Source: Desulfobacula sp. (lineage in GTDB: Bacteria; Desulfobacterota; Desulfobacteria; Desulfobacterales; Desulfobacteraceae). From it: a stretch of DNA of 45,100 nt. This document shows, in pieces, positions 26,032 through 34,428 of the stretch (the first letter of the stretch is position 1; every line of letters starts with the position of its first letter). The DNA is taken from the NCBI GenBank assembly GCA_023701135.1, contig JAMPXP010000029.1, positions 1 through 45,100 on the forward strand, in the 5' to 3' direction. A program made the translations under genes and the position numbers. The notes under the pieces were generated by a model, which saw only the letters and a program-made list of their open reading frames with translations, was not told the DNA's origin and ran no database searches.

Positions 26032-27261
26032 ATGCCGGAAAAACCCAATGAAACCGTAAAAATAAAATCCGCCAAAAAAATGCGGGATCTCATGACCGCC
26101 TATTATCTTGAGGCCCTGAGCGCGGGACAGAACCATAAACCAGTGGCCTGGATCACCTCGGGCGGTCCTGTGGAGCCCCTGGTGGCCATGGACATCATCC
26201 CGGTCTACCCTGAAAATCACGGGGCCATGATCGGGTCCGCCAAAATGGGGGAAGACCTTTGTGCCAAAGCCGAGGATATGGGCTACAGTTCCGATCTGTG
26301 TTCCTACGCCAGGGCCGATATCGCCTGTTCCGTGGTCAAGGGCGGTCCCATCGGCGGGCTGCCCAAGCCGGACATGCTCATCTGCTGCAATAATATCTGC
26401 GGCACGGTCCTAAAATGGTATGAGGTCCAGGCAAGGTTTTACAATGTTCCCCTGTTCATTTTTGACACGCCCATCTGCCATGGGGCCTATACCCCGGAGA
26501 TCGCCAGATATGTCAGGACCCAGATTGATGAATATATTGCCTTTCTTGAAACCGTGACCCAAAGAAAATTGGACCATGACCGCATGAACGAGGTGGGCAA
26601 ACTGTCCCTTGAAGGGCAGCGCCTGTGGCAGAAGGTTCTCAATACCACGGCCCACAAGCCCTCACCCATGTCCGCCTTTGATGCCTTTTTCTTTCTGGCC
26701 CTCATCGTGACCCTGAGGGGCACAAGGATAGCCGTGGATTTTTACAAGGAACTGATAGAAGAAATGGAGCAGCGGATCAGGGACGGGGTCAGCAGCGTCC
26801 CCAATGAACGATACCGGCTGCTCTGGGACAACCTGCCGGTCTGGCACCGGCTCAAATGGCTGTCTTCCAAATTTTCAGATCACCATGCCTGTCTTGTGGC
26901 CGACACCTATACCTCGGCCTGGTGTGGAACCATCAAATATATTGATGAGAATCGTTTTCTGGATTCCATGGCTGAAGCCTATACCCGGATTTATCTGAAT
27001 ATCGGCGTGGACCAAATGGCCGAGGAAGTGTTGAACATGATCCGGTTTTATGATATTGACGGGTTTGTCATGCATTCCAACCGGTCCTGCAAGCCCTATT
27101 CCTTCGGCCAGATGGACATCATGAGGATCGTCCGGGAAAAAACCGGGATCCCGGTTCTCATGATCGAGGCGGACATGACGGATCCCCGGAGTTTTTCAGA
27201 ATCCCAGGTGGAGACAAGGATCGATGCGTTCATGGAAATCATCAAACAAAGGAGGGGGTAA
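26032..27261 (+). CDS. 2-hydroxyacyl-CoA dehydratase / benzoyl-CoA reductase-type subunit (second)
   Basis: A 409-residue partner subunit of the HgdA/BcrB/FldB type. The segment AWITSGGPVEPLVAMDIIPVYPEN is the conserved opening block. Cysteines at DLCSYARAD and LICCNNICG are candidate cluster ligands. It lies 15 bases after the first subunit. Its pairing with a single activase gene favours the dehydratase type over the four-subunit class I benzoyl-CoA reductase. Confidence 0.88.
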   Translation: MPEKPNETVKIKSAKKMRDLMTAYYLEALSAGQNHKPVAWITSGGPVEPLVAMDIIPVYPENHGAMIGSAKMGEDLCAKAEDMGYSSDLCSYARADIACSVVKGGPIGGLPKPDMLICCNNICGTVLKWYEVQARFYNVPLFIFDTPICHGAYTPEIARYVRTQIDEYIAFLETVTQRKLDHDRMNEVGKLSLEGQRLWQKVLNTTAHKPSPMSAFDAFFFLALIVTLRGTRIAVDFYKELIEEMEQRIRDGVSSVPNERYRLLWDNLPVWHRLKWLSSKFSDHHACLVADTYTSAWCGTIKYIDENRFLDSMAEAYTRIYLNIGVDQMAEEVLNMIRFYDIDGFVMHSNRSCKPYSFGQMDIMRIVREKTGIPVLMIEADMTDPRSFSESQVETRIDAFMEIIKQRRG

Positions 27262-27262
27262 T

Positions 27263-28018
27263 ATGAAATTTGATCTTGAAGGAAAAGTCTGTCTGGTGAC
27301 CGGCGGCAGCCGGGGCATCGGCTTTGAGATTGCCCGATCACTCCTGGCTGAAAAGGCCCGGGTCATCATCTGCGGACGGAAGGCAGACTCCCTTGAAAAG
27401 GCGAAAGAGGCCCTTTCAGCCCCGGAAAACCTCATGACGGTCCAGGCCCATATCGGCAAACCCGAAGACGTGGATAGGCTTTTTGAAACCATTGGCAAGA
27501 CCTATGGAAGGCTGGATATCCTGATCAACAATGTGGGCATGAACCTGATCACACCGGGCATTGCCGACCTTGATCCGGGCCTGTGGCAGAAAATCATGGA
27601 TACCAATCTGGGCGGCACCTTCCTGGTTTCCCGGAAAGCCGCCTTTATGATGCGGGCCCAAAACCAGGGAAAAATCGTCACTATTTCCTCTGTCGCCGCC
27701 ACCAAAGCCTCGCCCGGCATGGGAATCTATGGAATTGCCAAGGCCGGGATCGAAATGATGACCAAGGTTCTGGCCTCGGAACTGGCCGCCTTCAACATCC
27801 AGGTCAATGCCGTGGCACCGGCCATGGTCAGGACCAAATTTTCAGAGCCCTTCTGGTCCAATGCAGAATTGCTGGCCCATATCACCAAAACCATTCCCAT
27901 GGGACGGATCGCCGAAATTGAGGATGTGGTAAAACCGGTTTTATTCCTTGCTTCCGAAGGATCTTCCTATATCACCGGCCAGACCCTCATGGTGGACGGA
28001 GGATCAACCGCCATATGA
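27263..28018 (+). CDS. Short-chain dehydrogenase/reductase
   Basis: A 251-residue classical SDR. The NAD(P) motif TGGSRGIG is at 13-20 and NNVG at 89-92. The catalytic residues are Ser142 or Ser143, Tyr156 and Lys160. It probably oxidises or reduces a hydroxyacyl-CoA or oxoacyl-CoA intermediate of this pathway. ATG 27263 starts one base after the previous stop with GGAGGGGG upstream, and its stop overlaps the activase start (ATGA). Confidence 0.9.
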   Translation: MKFDLEGKVCLVTGGSRGIGFEIARSLLAEKARVIICGRKADSLEKAKEALSAPENLMTVQAHIGKPEDVDRLFETIGKTYGRLDILINNVGMNLITPGIADLDPGLWQKIMDTNLGGTFLVSRKAAFMMRAQNQGKIVTISSVAATKASPGMGIYGIAKAGIEMMTKVLASELAAFNIQVNAVAPAMVRTKFSEPFWSNAELLAHITKTIPMGRIAEIEDVVKPVLFLASEGSSYITGQTLMVDGGSTAI

Positions 28019-28782
28019 TCTGCGCCGGCATTGACATCGGTTCCATCACGGCCAAGGCGGCCCTGATAAAAGACAAAACGCTTCTGGGCACCCTGGTCAT
28101 CCCCACGGGATACCATCACCTCAACGCCGGCATCCGGGTCTTTGATGCCCTTCTGGAAAAAACCGGCCTTTCCCGGGCCGACATCCATGCCATCGTGTCC
28201 ACGGGCTATGGCCGATCCAGCATTGATTTTGCAGACAAGGCCATGACGGAAATCATCTGCCACGGCACCGGCGCCCATTTTTTAAATCCCGGCATCCGGG
28301 GCATCATTGATGTGGGCGGCCAGGACAGCAAGGCCATTCTTCTGGACAACCAGGGCCGGGTGGAGAATTTTGCCATGAATGACAAATGCGCGGCCGGCAC
28401 GGGAAGATTTCTGGAGGTCATGGCCCGGGCCCTGGAGGTGGACCTGGACCGGATGGGGGAATTCAGCAGGAGGGCCGATCACCCTTCAAAAATCAGCAGT
28501 ATCTGCACGGTATTTGCGGAGTCCGAAGTCATTTCCATGATTGCCCGCCAGGAAAAAAGAGAAAATATTATTGCCGGTATCCATGATGCCGCCGCAGCCC
28601 GGGTGGCCATCCTGGCCACAAAAATCAAAATGAAGGAACCTGTTATGATGACCGGCGGTGTGGCAAAAAACACCGGCATGGTGACGGCCCTTGAAAAACG
28701 TCTGGGCATGCCCCTCATTATTGGAACTTTTGCCCAGGAAAACGGAGCCATCGGCGCTGCCGTGCTGGCATCCGGGCTTTGA
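28015..28782 (+). CDS. 2-hydroxyacyl-CoA dehydratase activase (HgdC-like ATPase)
   Basis: A 255-residue BadF/BadG/BcrA/BcrD-type ATPase. It is a homodimer with one 4Fe-4S cluster and feeds low-potential electrons to the dehydratase at the cost of ATP. Cys125 in NDKCAAGTGRFLE and Cys164 in SSICTVFAESEV match the two cluster ligands of the HgdC family. The ASKHA-fold motifs GIDIGSITAK and IIDVGGQDSKAI are intact. It overlaps the SDR by four bases and ends the operon. Confidence 0.93.
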   Translation: MICAGIDIGSITAKAALIKDKTLLGTLVIPTGYHHLNAGIRVFDALLEKTGLSRADIHAIVSTGYGRSSIDFADKAMTEIICHGTGAHFLNPGIRGIIDVGGQDSKAILLDNQGRVENFAMNDKCAAGTGRFLEVMARALEVDLDRMGEFSRRADHPSKISSICTVFAESEVISMIARQEKRENIIAGIHDAAAARVAILATKIKMKEPVMMTGGVAKNTGMVTALEKRLGMPLIIGTFAQENGAIGAAVLASGL

Positions 28783-28804
28783 TGGAAGGGAATATCTCAA
28801 TACC

Positions 28805-29845
28805 ATGAACCGTTTATCTATATCCTGTATCCTATTTTTCCTTCTGGTTCCGGTTTTATTCTTCCCGGACCGGGCCTTTTCCAAAAACCCTTCCGAACTT
28901 CAGACCTTCCAAATTTTCTTTGAAAACGACCTGTTCGGTGATACGGACAAATACTATACCAATGCTGTCCAATTGAGCTGGCTCTCCAAAGACCTGAAAC
29001 AATACAAGGATGATGTGCGGCTTCCGGAATGGGCCTTTCCCATTATCCAGGCCATTCCTTTTTCCGGTGATCCCGACAGCACCCATAATATCGGCATCGT
29101 TCTGGGCCAGCAGATTTTTACACCCAGTGATATCCAGGTGACCACCCTTATCGAAAACGACCGGCCCTATGCCGGATTTTTATATGGCGGCCTTGCCCTG
29201 CACAGCAAAACAAATACGGTTCTCGACACCCTTGAAATCCTCATGGGCGTTGTCGGGCCTGCGGCCAAGGCTGAGTTCTCACAGAATAAGGTCCATGAAC
29301 TCCGGGACATCCCCACGGCCAAAGGCTGGGAGAATCAACTGCACAATGAACCGGCCCTGAGTCTTTCCTGGCAGCGCAAATGGCGGCTCCACCGGCAGGA
29401 ATTTTTTGATTTCCTGGAATATGACCTCATTTCCCATTCCGGGATGACTCTGGGGAATGTGAGAATATCCGGGTTTGCCGGGGCAGAAATCCGCCTGGGC
29501 CATAATATCCCCCTGGATTTCGGGTCGGATATCATCCATGCCGGCGCCGGCATCAGCGCTCCGATCATTGAAAATTCGGCTCCAGGATGGAAAAACGTCG
29601 GCTCCCATATATTTTTAAGTTCCCAGGTGGAAGCTGTGGGCCGGGACATCTTCCTGGACGGCAACACCTTTGAATCCGGCCCTGATGTGGATAAAAAACC
29701 CCTGGTAGCAGATCTTTCGGCCGGTTATGCCTTCAGCTTTGATACCATCAAAATCACCTACCGCCATCTTTTCAGGACCAAGCAATTTGACAGCCAGGAA
29801 AAGGGCCAGGTCATCGGGTCACTGACCCTGACGGTCTCCTTCTAA
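28805..29845 (+). CDS. LpxR-like lipid A 3'-O-deacylase (DUF2219)
   Basis: A 346-residue outer-membrane beta-barrel of the LpxR family, which removes the 3' acyloxyacyl chain of lipid A. A signal peptide covers about residues 1-26. The motif ENDLFGDTDKYYTNAVQLSW carries Asn41, Asp42 and Ser58, positions important in LpxR. NDRPYAGFLYGGLAL and GWENQLHNEPAL are family blocks, and His in KVHELRD is probably the catalytic one. It ends in Phe, as beta-barrel proteins do. It is 23 bases after the activase, perhaps cotranscribed by chance. Confidence 0.85.
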   Translation: MNRLSISCILFFLLVPVLFFPDRAFSKNPSELQTFQIFFENDLFGDTDKYYTNAVQLSWLSKDLKQYKDDVRLPEWAFPIIQAIPFSGDPDSTHNIGIVLGQQIFTPSDIQVTTLIENDRPYAGFLYGGLALHSKTNTVLDTLEILMGVVGPAAKAEFSQNKVHELRDIPTAKGWENQLHNEPALSLSWQRKWRLHRQEFFDFLEYDLISHSGMTLGNVRISGFAGAEIRLGHNIPLDFGSDIIHAGAGISAPIIENSAPGWKNVGSHIFLSSQVEAVGRDIFLDGNTFESGPDVDKKPLVADLSAGYAFSFDTIKITYRHLFRTKQFDSQEKGQVIGSLTLTVSF

Positions 29846-29871
29846 CCGGCGGTCTCCGTGTCAAAACGGTA

Positions 29872-30573
29872 TTAAAGGTTGAATCTCCCCAGTTCTTTTT
29901 TAAGATCGCGCCAATCCGGTATAAACCGGTCCATAAATCCTTTAAACCTTGCATTATGGCCTCTTTCCAGAAGATGAACCATTTCATGGACGGTTACATA
30001 TTCAAGAAACCGGGGGGGGAAATGGATCAGGCTCAGGTTCAGCCATATCCGGGCCGCAGTGATATTACAGCTTCCCCAGCGGGTTTTCATTTTTCGGACG
30101 CCGAACTGACGAATTTTAACCCCTATCAGGGGCTCCCATTTTTCAAGGAATAAGAAGACGGATTGCCGCATTTCTTTCCGGCACCAGCCGTCAATGAGGC
30201 TTTGCCGGTCCAAAAGAGTGGAGCCGGGCTTTACGGTCAGTTGAATATGATCCTGACTGAAAATACAGGCGGGCTTCCCCTGTTCCTGCTCCAACACGCT
30301 CAGGTGGTAAGCCTTTCCCTGAAACAAAAAACCTTCCCCCGTGGTATAGGTTTTTTCAGGAGAAGGCTGCCTTGCCGTCCGTTTATTCACCTGCCGGAGA
30401 ATCCAGTCTCTTTTTGACAGGATGGCCTGGTTCAAGGTTTCAGGATCAAGTTGTGCCGGAGCGGATACAAGAATGGTTTTCTTTAATGGATAAACCCTGA
30501 AATAAATATTTTTGATTCTCTTTTGAACGATTTCAACATGAAAACTGCCAAAATCGAAAAATGGGACTTTCAA
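29872..30573 (-). CDS. YgjP/SprT-like metallopeptidase-fold protein (DUF45)
   Basis: A 233-residue protein with the zinc motif HEMVH at 196-200 and His206. The preceding RWGSCNITAARIWLNLSLIHFP stretch is typical of the YgjP/DUF45 family. The role of the family is poorly known. The frame opens with TTG 30573, one base after the TPR gene's stop, without a clear ribosome site, so it may be read by coupling. Confidence 0.8.
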   Translation of the reverse strand: MKVPFFDFGSFHVEIVQKRIKNIYFRVYPLKKTILVSAPAQLDPETLNQAILSKRDWILRQVNKRTARQPSPEKTYTTGEGFLFQGKAYHLSVLEQEQGKPACIFSQDHIQLTVKPGSTLLDRQSLIDGWCRKEMRQSVFLFLEKWEPLIGVKIRQFGVRKMKTRWGSCNITAARIWLNLSLIHFPPRFLEYVTVHEMVHLLERGHNARFKGFMDRFIPDWRDLKKELGRFNL

Positions 30574-30574
30574 T

Positions 30575-31231
30575 TTAAGGTGTTTTTTCTTTCTCGGATG
30601 CCGGTTTCCGGGTTTTCATTCTCTGAACCAGGGCATCCACGGAATCCCCGTTGGGGGCCATGGCCATGGGGTTGATCTCGATAATGGCTTCCCATTCTTT
30701 GATACAGCCCTCCAGATCATTCAGGTCATGGAGCAGCACCACCCCCTTGTTAAACCGGGCCGTTTCAAAGGACGGGTCAATGGCAATGGCTTTATCAAAA
30801 CTCTCAATGGCTTTTTGCGGCTGATTATTCCTGCGGTACATGGTCCCAAGATCCGTGATCACGCCTGTTCTTCCGGGTTCAATGGCCAGGGACCGTTCAT
30901 AGGCGTCAATGGCATTTTGGGCCTGATCCGAATCATAGAACAGATTCCCGAGATTGGTCCAGGCTTCGGCATCATCGGGATGGGTTTTAAGGTATTCCTG
31001 AATCTCGGATATTTTGGCCGACAATTCCATGGAAAGGTCAGGATGCTCATCGGAAGCAGCCTTTTGCACCGATGCCTTATCCTGCTCTTTGACGGAATTC
31101 CCCGGCGTCAGCTTAAAGGATGAATACAGGGTGCCGCCCACGAATCCAATCGCCAGGCACGATACAATCGCAACGATCAGGGTCTGTTTTTTCACGTAAC
31201 CTTCAGGATTTATGTCTTTAGCGTTTGCCAT
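30575..31231 (-). CDS. Membrane-anchored TPR protein
   Basis: A 218-residue protein with one N-terminal membrane segment (about 18-37) and two to three tetratricopeptide repeats (about 75-190, for example PDDAEAWTNLGNLFYDSDQAQNA). The repeats should face the periplasm and bind another protein. Three ATG codons stand in a row at 31237, 31234 and 31231; the last has AAAGGA at the best spacing. The partner is unknown. Confidence 0.8.
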   Translation of the reverse strand: MANAKDINPEGYVKKQTLIVAIVSCLAIGFVGGTLYSSFKLTPGNSVKEQDKASVQKAASDEHPDLSMELSAKISEIQEYLKTHPDDAEAWTNLGNLFYDSDQAQNAIDAYERSLAIEPGRTGVITDLGTMYRRNNQPQKAIESFDKAIAIDPSFETARFNKGVVLLHDLNDLEGCIKEWEAIIEINPMAMAPNGDSVDALVQRMKTRKPASEKEKTP

Positions 31232-31269
31232 CATCATTCCTTTTTCCTATCCGTTTTAATCTACGAATC

Positions 31270-31310
31270 AAAAAGCCCTTAACCAATTATGGAAAAGGGC
31301 TTTTTTTACA
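31270..31310 (-). terminator. Rho-independent terminator after the cold-shock gene
   Basis: AAAAAGCCCTT (31270-31280) pairs with AAGGGCTTTTT (31295-31305) around a 14-base loop. On the minus strand it closes cspA transcripts with a T run, and it is symmetric enough to work on both strands. Confidence 0.8.
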
Positions 31311-31348
31311 GTCAATAAATGACGTATTCAGTCGAATAAAGTGGTTAA

Positions 31349-31549
31349 CTACTCAACCGTTACATTTTTTGCAGCCGGGCCTTTTTTACCTTCTTCAATT
31401 TCAAATGTAACGTGATCGCCTTCTTTCAAAGACTTAAAACCCGCTGCATTTATGCTCGTGTGATGCACAAACAAATCTTTTCCGTTTTCCTGCTCAATGA
31501 ATCCAAACCCTTTTGAGTCGTTAAACCACTTTACGATACCTTTAGCCAT
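31349..31549 (-). CDS. cspA: Cold-shock domain protein
   Basis: A 66-residue single cold-shock domain RNA chaperone. RNP1 is KGFGFI (13-18) and RNP2 is LFVHH. Length is standard. It probably melts mRNA structure and may or may not be cold-induced. The 195 bases upstream of it are AT-rich, as in csp leaders, and end at the ktrA stop; no clear promoter or RNA switch was resolved there. Confidence 0.95.
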   Translation of the reverse strand: MAKGIVKWFNDSKGFGFIEQENGKDLFVHHTSINAAGFKSLKEGDHVTFEIEEGKKGPAAKNVTVE

Positions 31550-31744
31550 GCCGGCAATCTCCTATAAAAAATAAAATAATCATACTGTTCCCGTCTTGAT
31601 GGTGATATCCCTTATTTTGACTGAAAAGCACCATGGAAAGGAACCTGTGCGCTTTACATAAACCAGCGCAAGCTGGACCATAATATAGCCTCAGGGGAAA
31701 AAGTCAAGGCCTTTTTAGGGCATATCGTTCATTATTAGTCCGTT

Positions 31745-32404
31745 TCAAGATTTCAAGACCTTTATTTTTCGTATATCTTCGGATTTTCCCAGAATCATCA
31801 GAATATCACTGTCCTTAATAACAAAATCCGCATGGGGAACCAGAATGAAATTTTCCGGAACCAGTTCCTTGATGGCGATAATATGGATATTATACCGGGC
31901 TCTCAGGTTAAGGGTTTTCAAGCTCTTACCGATGAACTCCTTGGGGGGGTCCACCTGGACAAGATCATAATCATCCGATAACGGAATGAAATCCATGACA
32001 TTGGGTTGAGAAAGGCTTCTGGATACTCGCACCGCCATATCCCGTTCCGGGTGGATGATTTCGGTTGCACCGACTTTTTTTAAAATTTTCCCATGGTCTT
32101 CATCCTGGGCCTTGACCAGTATCTTTTTCACTCCAATTTCCTGTAAATAATTGCAGATCAATATGCTGGTGCTGATTTTTGTTCCGGTTGAAACGATGAC
32201 CCCATCCATATTTTCCAACCCCAGTACCTTTAATTTCTCCTTGTCGGTGGCCTGTAGGACAATGGCTTCGGTGCAATAGGCATCAATGGCCTGAACCTTG
32301 GATTTATCCAGATCAATGGCAATGACTTCATTGCCGTCCTCATATAAGGCCTTGGTTGCAAAAAAACCGAAATTGCCAAGCCCTATGACTGCAAATTTTT
32401 TCAT
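31745..32404 (-). CDS. KtrA/TrkA potassium channel RCK regulator
   Basis: A 219-residue cytoplasmic RCK subunit. The N-terminal nucleotide-binding fold has VIGLGNFG and the acidic end of strand 2 (IAIDLDKSK). A TrkA-C ligand domain covers about 135-219. It gates the KtrB-like pore encoded ten bases upstream and completes the ktrBA pair. Confidence 0.9.
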   Translation of the reverse strand: MKKFAVIGLGNFGFFATKALYEDGNEVIAIDLDKSKVQAIDAYCTEAIVLQATDKEKLKVLGLENMDGVIVSTGTKISTSILICNYLQEIGVKKILVKAQDEDHGKILKKVGATEIIHPERDMAVRVSRSLSQPNVMDFIPLSDDYDLVQVDPPKEFIGKSLKTLNLRARYNIHIIAIKELVPENFILVPHADFVIKDSDILMILGKSEDIRKIKVLKS

Positions 32405-32414
32405 TCTACTCCTT

Positions 32415-33785
32415 TCATCCGATCATCATATTTTCTTCAGACCGTTCAATTCCGTTGGTGGGGCCTGTGCCGACAATGATATAGGAAAAGGTCAGCACGC
32501 CCACCCTGCCGATGACCATCATGATAATGATCATGGACTTGCCCCACATGCTGAGCTCCGGGGTTACGCCCATGGATAACCCCACGGTGCCGAAGGCCGA
32601 AACCGTTTCAAAAAAATACAAGAGAAAAGAACCCCTTGGCTGGTGAATCTCATGGCCGGTGATGGAGTCTCCCACCAGCATCATGAAAATGACCAGACCG
32701 ATAATCCCTATGGAGACCAGAACCAGGGTGATGCTCCGGTCAACGGTCTCGGCCGGAATACTCTTCTTAAAGAGGTTGACCCGGGTTTTTCTCCGGATAC
32801 CGCTCAGGGTAAACCCCGTCAGCAAGGCCAAGGTCGTGGTTTTCACCCCCCCTCCGCAGGAACCGGGGGATGCCCCGAAAAACATCAGAAAAATCATAAT
32901 GATCAGGGTTGCATCTTTCAATGCGCTGATGTCCACCGTATTAAATCCCGCCGTCCGGCAGGTAATGGATTGAAACAGGCAAGTCAGTATCCTGAAACCG
33001 ATGGGTTTCCCATCCAAAAATCCCTGCCGTTCGGTTATGTAAATAAACAATGCTCCCAGGAGGATCAGCATCAGGGTCGTTACCAGAACGGTCTTGGTTT
33101 GGACCGAGAACCTGAACCGTTTGATCTTGTGGAGCTTAAACCAGCATTGCAGATCGTAAAGCACAGGGAATCCGATCCCCCCGATGATGATGAGGCAGCA
33201 GATGACCGCATTCAAAAGATAACTGTTGCTGTATTTCATCATATTGTCCGGAAACAAGGCAAATCCTGCATTGCAGAAAGCTGAAACAGAATGGAAAATT
33301 CCTTGAAAAGCAGCCCGGCCAAAAGTGAATTCTTGGCTCCAGTGAAGGGTTAAAAAAACAGCGCCCAGAAATTCCACGCCTAAGGTCATCAAAACAATGC
33401 TCCGGACCAGGTTGAAAATATCTTCCCTGGGCTTGGATGAAAACAGATCCTGCATGGCCATTCGCTGATGAAAGGAGATTCTCCTGCCCATCCAGTGAAA
33501 CAGGGCGACAGAGATCGTCATCAGGCCAAGCCCGCCGACCTGGATCAGGGCCAGGATGACACACTGGCCGAAACCCGTAAAACAGGTTCCCGTGTCAACA
33601 ACGGTCAATCCCGTCACGCAGACTGCGGAGGTTGCCGTAAACAACGCGTCTATCCAAGGAATGTCACGGGCCGTGGTGGAAACCGGTATTTTCAGCAGAA
33701 GCGTACCCGAGAGAATCACCAGGAGAAAGCTGAGCAGAATAAGCGTGGCCGGGTTCATTTTCAGGATGTGACTGCGAAAATTCAT
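32415..33785 (-). CDS. KtrB/TrkH-family potassium transporter
   Basis: A 456-residue inner-membrane K+ pore with four pseudo-repeats. The filter segments are visible as SAVCVTGLTVVD, SAFCNAGFALF, CRTAGFNTVD and SAFGTVGLSMGV. Each has the central glycine that forms the selectivity ring. Length fits KtrB. Its ATG overlaps the stop of the degenerate receiver gene (ATGA), so they are translationally coupled. Confidence 0.92.
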   Translation of the reverse strand: MNFRSHILKMNPATLILLSFLLVILSGTLLLKIPVSTTARDIPWIDALFTATSAVCVTGLTVVDTGTCFTGFGQCVILALIQVGGLGLMTISVALFHWMGRRISFHQRMAMQDLFSSKPREDIFNLVRSIVLMTLGVEFLGAVFLTLHWSQEFTFGRAAFQGIFHSVSAFCNAGFALFPDNMMKYSNSYLLNAVICCLIIIGGIGFPVLYDLQCWFKLHKIKRFRFSVQTKTVLVTTLMLILLGALFIYITERQGFLDGKPIGFRILTCLFQSITCRTAGFNTVDISALKDATLIIMIFLMFFGASPGSCGGGVKTTTLALLTGFTLSGIRRKTRVNLFKKSIPAETVDRSITLVLVSIGIIGLVIFMMLVGDSITGHEIHQPRGSFLLYFFETVSAFGTVGLSMGVTPELSMWGKSMIIIMMVIGRVGVLTFSYIIVGTGPTNGIERSEENMMIG

Positions 33786-34351
33786 ATGCTTATCCCCGAA
33801 TTGATAAAATATTCACAGTGAAGATGATTCAGGGTTTCACAAACTTCATGCAACCTTTTCCCTCCCAATACCATCCGGTTCATATATGCGCCGCAAACCG
33901 TCAACTCCTCTTGATCATCACTCCCGACGCGATTGAGGGCCGGGCATAATTTTTTAATCGTTTCCCGGATAACCATGGAAGGGTCTTCCCTCTTGACAAG
34001 GTCTTTTATCCGGTTCAGGTCCATGATTATATCCGCTTTATAGCTTTTAAACAAGGCTACGCCGCTTTCCTGAAGTTTTACCATCATTTCACGGTGAACC
34101 GTTTCCATAAGAACAACCACCGGGATTTCCCGGGTTAAAGGATTATTTTTAAGACACCGGCACAATTCGAGAACCCAATCCCGGGCAGAGATATTTCGGG
34201 CGGAAAAAATAATTGCAACGAGTTCCGGCCGGCCCGACACGGCTCTGTTGAAGCATTCCATGGGATTTCGGACGATTTGTGCGTCTTCACAATGGATCAT
34301 TTCCGGGGTCTGCCCCAGCCTGCAAACCAGCATCGGCTTTTCCTTTATCAT
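33782..34351 (-). CDS. Degenerate CheY-like receiver with C-terminal four-cysteine domain
   Basis: A 189-residue protein without a close known family to me. The middle (about 40-115) looks like a response-regulator fold (LVAIIFSARN, REIPVVVLMET, GVALFKSYKAD). The phospho-acceptor position is not Asp, so it is unlikely to be phosphorylated. The C-terminus holds Cys136, Cys153, Cys171 and Cys179, spaced like a metal or Fe-S site, within KLCPALNR, TVCGAYMN, HEVCETL and HCEYF. It is coupled to ktrB by ATGA overlap and may sense redox or metal state for potassium uptake. Confidence 0.6.
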   Translation of the reverse strand: MIKEKPMLVCRLGQTPEMIHCEDAQIVRNPMECFNRAVSGRPELVAIIFSARNISARDWVLELCRCLKNNPLTREIPVVVLMETVHREMMVKLQESGVALFKSYKADIIMDLNRIKDLVKREDPSMVIRETIKKLCPALNRVGSDDQEELTVCGAYMNRMVLGGKRLHEVCETLNHLHCEYFINSGISI

Positions 34352-34376
34352 ATCTTTTCACTCCAAACAACGTGTC

Positions 34377-34389
34377 TTGCATTCTGCAA
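34377..34389. promoter_or_regulatory. TTGCA-N3-TGCAA palindrome
   Basis: A perfect inverted repeat, extended by C34376 and G34390. It lies 25 bases upstream of the degenerate-receiver gene, in the 77-base gap after the TrkH gene. It has the same arms and spacing as the site at 39767-39779. It is probably a regulator site within the potassium island, though as RNA it could also form a small hairpin. Confidence 0.5.
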
Positions 34390-34428
34390 GATGCAAATAG
34401 TATCCAAAAAACCGGCCTTTCGGATCGA

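Noticed and set aside
24904-28782. Class I benzoyl-CoA reductase (bcrABCD)
   Set aside because: Only one activase-type gene is present and it fits HgdC. No ring-cleavage or dienoyl-CoA hydratase genes adjoin it.
34391-34415. A -24/-12 promoter on the minus strand before the degenerate-receiver gene (TTGGATA...TTTGCA)
   Set aside because: The GG and GC are nine bases apart, not ten. Sigma-54 promoters rarely tolerate this.
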